This document shows, piece after piece, positions 61,953-64,000 of a DNA stretch of 64,000 nucleotides. The stretch is from an uncultured Alphaproteobacteria bacterium (GTDB taxonomy: Bacteria; Pseudomonadota; Alphaproteobacteria; HIMB59), in NCBI GenBank assembly GCA_902509695.1, contig CABWYP010000004.1, positions 1 through 64,000 on the forward strand, read 5' to 3'. Position numbers and translations under genes: made by a program. The notes under the pieces are model-generated. The model was not told the origin of the DNA, did no database searches, and saw nothing but the letters and a program-made list of their open reading frames with translations. The stretch's first letter is position 1. Each line of letters opens with the position of its first letter.

Positions 61953-64000
61953 ATGTCAGTGAATAGTTTTAAAACGTTAGATAGTTTTACAATAGGAAAC
62001 GATACTTATCATTTTTATAATCTATCTAAAATTTATTCTGATTTTCCAAAAATTCAAAATCTTCCTAAGTCAAAAAAAATACTTATAGAAAATTTATTGA
62101 GACTAGAGGATGGTATAGATATTAACAAAGATTTAATTAAAAATGTCCTAGAAAATCCCAATGAAAAACACGAGATTTTTTTCTTACCATCAAGGGTTTT
62201 AATGCAAGACTTTACTGGTGTTCCTGCAGTCGCTGATCTTGCTGCGATGAGAGATGCCGTAGCTAAAAAAGGACAAGATCCTAGTAAAGTAAACCCTTTA
62301 TCTCAAGTTGACTTAGTAATTGATCATTCTGTTATGGTTGACTTCTTTGCCTCAAAAAATGCTTTTCAAAAAAATGTTGATATGGAATTTGGAAGAAATA
62401 AAGAGCGATATGAATTTTTAAAATGGGGTCAACAAGCTTTCAAAAATTTTAGAGTCATTCCCCCAGGTACAGGAATTTGCCACCAAGTTAATTTAGAGTA
62501 CTTATCTAAAGTGGTATGGGATAAAGAAATTGATAATAAACATTTCTTATTTCCAGATACTTTAGTTGGTACTGATAGTCATACTACAATGGTAAATGGA
62601 CTTGGTGTTCTTGGATGGGGCGTTGGAGGAATTGAAGCAGAAGCAGCTATGCTAGGTCAATCTGTATCTATGTTATTGCCTGATGTTGTTGGGTTTAAAA
62701 TTTCAGGTAATCTTCAAGAGGGAGTGACTGCTACAGATTTAGTCCTTACAGTTGTTGAAAAACTTAGAGCAAAAGGTGTAGTTGGAAAGTTTGTTGAATT
62801 TTATGGCAATGGTGTAAAAAATTTATCATTAGCAGATAGAGCCACTATAGCAAATATGGCACCTGAGTATGGAGCTACATGTGGGTTTTTTGCAGTAGAT
62901 GAGGAAACAATTAAGTATTTAGAGCTAACTGCGCGTGAGCCAAAACTGATTAAAATTGTTGAAAAATACAGCAAAATACAGGGACTTTGGATGGATGGGG
63001 AATGTGAATATAGCGATAATTTAGATTTAAATTTAAATGATGTTGAAGCATCTCTTGCTGGCCCTAAAAGACCTCAGGATAGAATTAATTTAAGTGGTGT
63101 TTCTAAAAATTTTAATGGACTCTTAAATGACAGTCATAAGTCTGTAAAAGTAAGTAATCATAATTTTAAACTTTCAGACGGAGACGTTGTTATTGCTGCT
63201 ATAACATCGTGCACTAACACTTCAAATCCTAATGTTTTAGTTGCTGCTGGACTAGTTGCAAAAAAAGCAAGTGAGATAGGAATTCAAGTTAAACCCTGGG
63301 TTAAGACATCTTTGGCCCCTGGATCACAAGTAGTAACTGAATATTTGGACCAATCTAATTTGACTCAATATTTAGATAAACTTGGTTTTCATTTAGTGGG
63401 TTATGGTTGTACCACTTGTATTGGAAACTCTGGTCCCCTAGAAAAAAATATTGCCAATTCAATTTCAGATAATGATTTGACAGTAGCCTCTGTACTATCA
63501 GGTAATAGAAACTTTGAAGGAAGAGTTAATCCTCACGTCAAAGCAAATTATCTTGCCTCACCTCCCTTAGTTGTAGCTTATGCTTTAGCAGGGACAGTAA
63601 ATATTGATTTGACTAAAGATTATATTTCAAAAGATAGTTCAGGTAAGAAAATCTACCTCAAAGATATTTGGCCAACTAACGCTGAGATTCAAAATATTGT
63701 TCAAAAACATGTTTCTCCAGAAATGTTTTCACAACAATATTCAAATGCACTAATTGGCCCTAAAGAGTGGCAAAAAATTCAAACTTCTGATGGCAATCTT
63801 TATAATTGGAATAACCAATCGACTTATATTCAAGAACCACCTTTTTTTCGTATGGTGTCAGAAAGTGAAAGAGAGATTTTACCCATTGCCAACGCTAGAC
63901 CACTTTTGTTATTAGGAGATAGTGTAACAACAGATCATATTTCGCCGGCAGGTGCAATAAAGCCAGAGAGTCCTGCTGGAGAGTACTTTATGGAAAGACA
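61953..64000 (+). CDS. acnA: Aconitate hydratase A, 3' end outside window
   Basis: TCA-cycle aconitase (citrate to isocitrate), [4Fe-4S] enzyme. The ORF opens at ATG (MSVNSFKTLDSF) and stays open to the window end, which is why the track omits it. VLMQDFTGVPAVADLAAMRD, GTDSHTTMVNGLGVLGWGVGG, SCTNTSNP and GYGCTTCIGNSGP carry the substrate site and the three cluster cysteines. About 682 of ~890 residues are visible. Confidence 0.96.
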   Translation, partial: MSVNSFKTLDSFTIGNDTYHFYNLSKIYSDFPKIQNLPKSKKILIENLLRLEDGIDINKDLIKNVLENPNEKHEIFFLPSRVLMQDFTGVPAVADLAAMRDAVAKKGQDPSKVNPLSQVDLVIDHSVMVDFFASKNAFQKNVDMEFGRNKERYEFLKWGQQAFKNFRVIPPGTGICHQVNLEYLSKVVWDKEIDNKHFLFPDTLVGTDSHTTMVNGLGVLGWGVGGIEAEAAMLGQSVSMLLPDVVGFKISGNLQEGVTATDLVLTVVEKLRAKGVVGKFVEFYGNGVKNLSLADRATIANMAPEYGATCGFFAVDEETIKYLELTAREPKLIKIVEKYSKIQGLWMDGECEYSDNLDLNLNDVEASLAGPKRPQDRINLSGVSKNFNGLLNDSHKSVKVSNHNFKLSDGDVVIAAITSCTNTSNPNVLVAAGLVAKKASEIGIQVKPWVKTSLAPGSQVVTEYLDQSNLTQYLDKLGFHLVGYGCTTCIGNSGPLEKNIANSISDNDLTVASVLSGNRNFEGRVNPHVKANYLASPPLVVAYALAGTVNIDLTKDYISKDSSGKKIYLKDIWPTNAEIQNIVQKHVSPEMFSQQYSNALIGPKEWQKIQTSDGNLYNWNNQSTYIQEPPFFRMVSESEREILPIANARPLLLLGDSVTTDHISPAGAIKPESPAGEYFMER

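Noticed and set aside
1-64000. CRISPR array, insertion sequence, prophage or toxin-antitoxin pair
   Set aside because: No regularly spaced repeats, transposase, phage structural genes or recognisable toxin families were seen on either strand.

Overview
The window reads as a gene-dense, AT-rich chromosome segment from a free-living, probably streamlined marine alphaproteobacterium. Support for Alphaproteobacteria comes from the gene order rpmH-rnpA-yidD-yidC-engB-HAD nucleotidase-dapD-dapE, from dnaX-ybaB-recR next to pheA-kdsB and a membrane-anchored CycM-type cytochrome c, and from DUF1192 and IalB-family proteins. An AEGEAN-169/HIMB59-like lineage is a guess from the low GC, tight packing and many sugar/polyol genes; a 16S or marker-gene tree would decide it. 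Intergenic gaps are mostly under 100 bp, many genes overlap by 1-20 bp, TTG starts are frequent, and I see no insertion sequence, prophage or CRISPR array.

Layout. 1-5 kb: the 3' part of a Xer-type recombinase, then cysQ and a divergent cysD-cysNC pair that makes PAPS; CysD carries an unexplained N-terminal domain of about 185 residues. 5-10 kb: small hypothetical and accessory proteins (DUF2141, DUF1330, DUF1192, PhyH dioxygenase, a small lipoprotein, a glutamine amidotransferase, a NAPE-PLD-like metallo-beta-lactamase-fold enzyme), then tRNA-Arg(ACG). 10-30 kb: housekeeping genes for pantothenate (panC), ribosome and RNase P, membrane insertion (yidD, yidC), lysine/peptidoglycan precursors (dapD, dapE), formyl-Met and deformylation (fmt, def), tRNA modification (truA), replication and repair (dnaX, ybaB, recR), SRP RNA, phenylalanine (pheA), KDO (kdsB), and several transporters and hydrolases.

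30.6-61.9 kb is a large carbohydrate/polyol catabolic island. It has two complete-looking ABC uptake systems. System A has a binding protein, one MalF-type and two tandem MalG-type permeases, and one ATPase. System B has a binding protein, two permeases and two ATPases. With them are four FGGY-family kinases (one is GlpK), three class II aldolases (one fused to a short-chain dehydrogenase), two AraM/EgsA-like glycerol-1-phosphate dehydrogenase homologues, a GpsA-like enzyme, RpiB, a HAD-IIA phosphatase, a D-2-hydroxyacid dehydrogenase, a DeoR regulator, and glpD-glpK with a LysR regulator. The logic is uptake, phosphorylation, aldol cleavage to DHAP plus an aldehyde, and oxidation of the aldehyde, with GlpK/GlpD feeding the same triose pool. 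The actual substrates cannot be read from the sequence. The window ends inside acnA (aconitase).

Most noteworthy: a probable programmed frameshift site in dnaX almost identical in layout to that of E. coli; the CysD extension; an asymmetric (half-degenerate) pair of ABC ATPases; the tandem duplicated permeases; and similar inverted repeats in front of both binding-protein genes.
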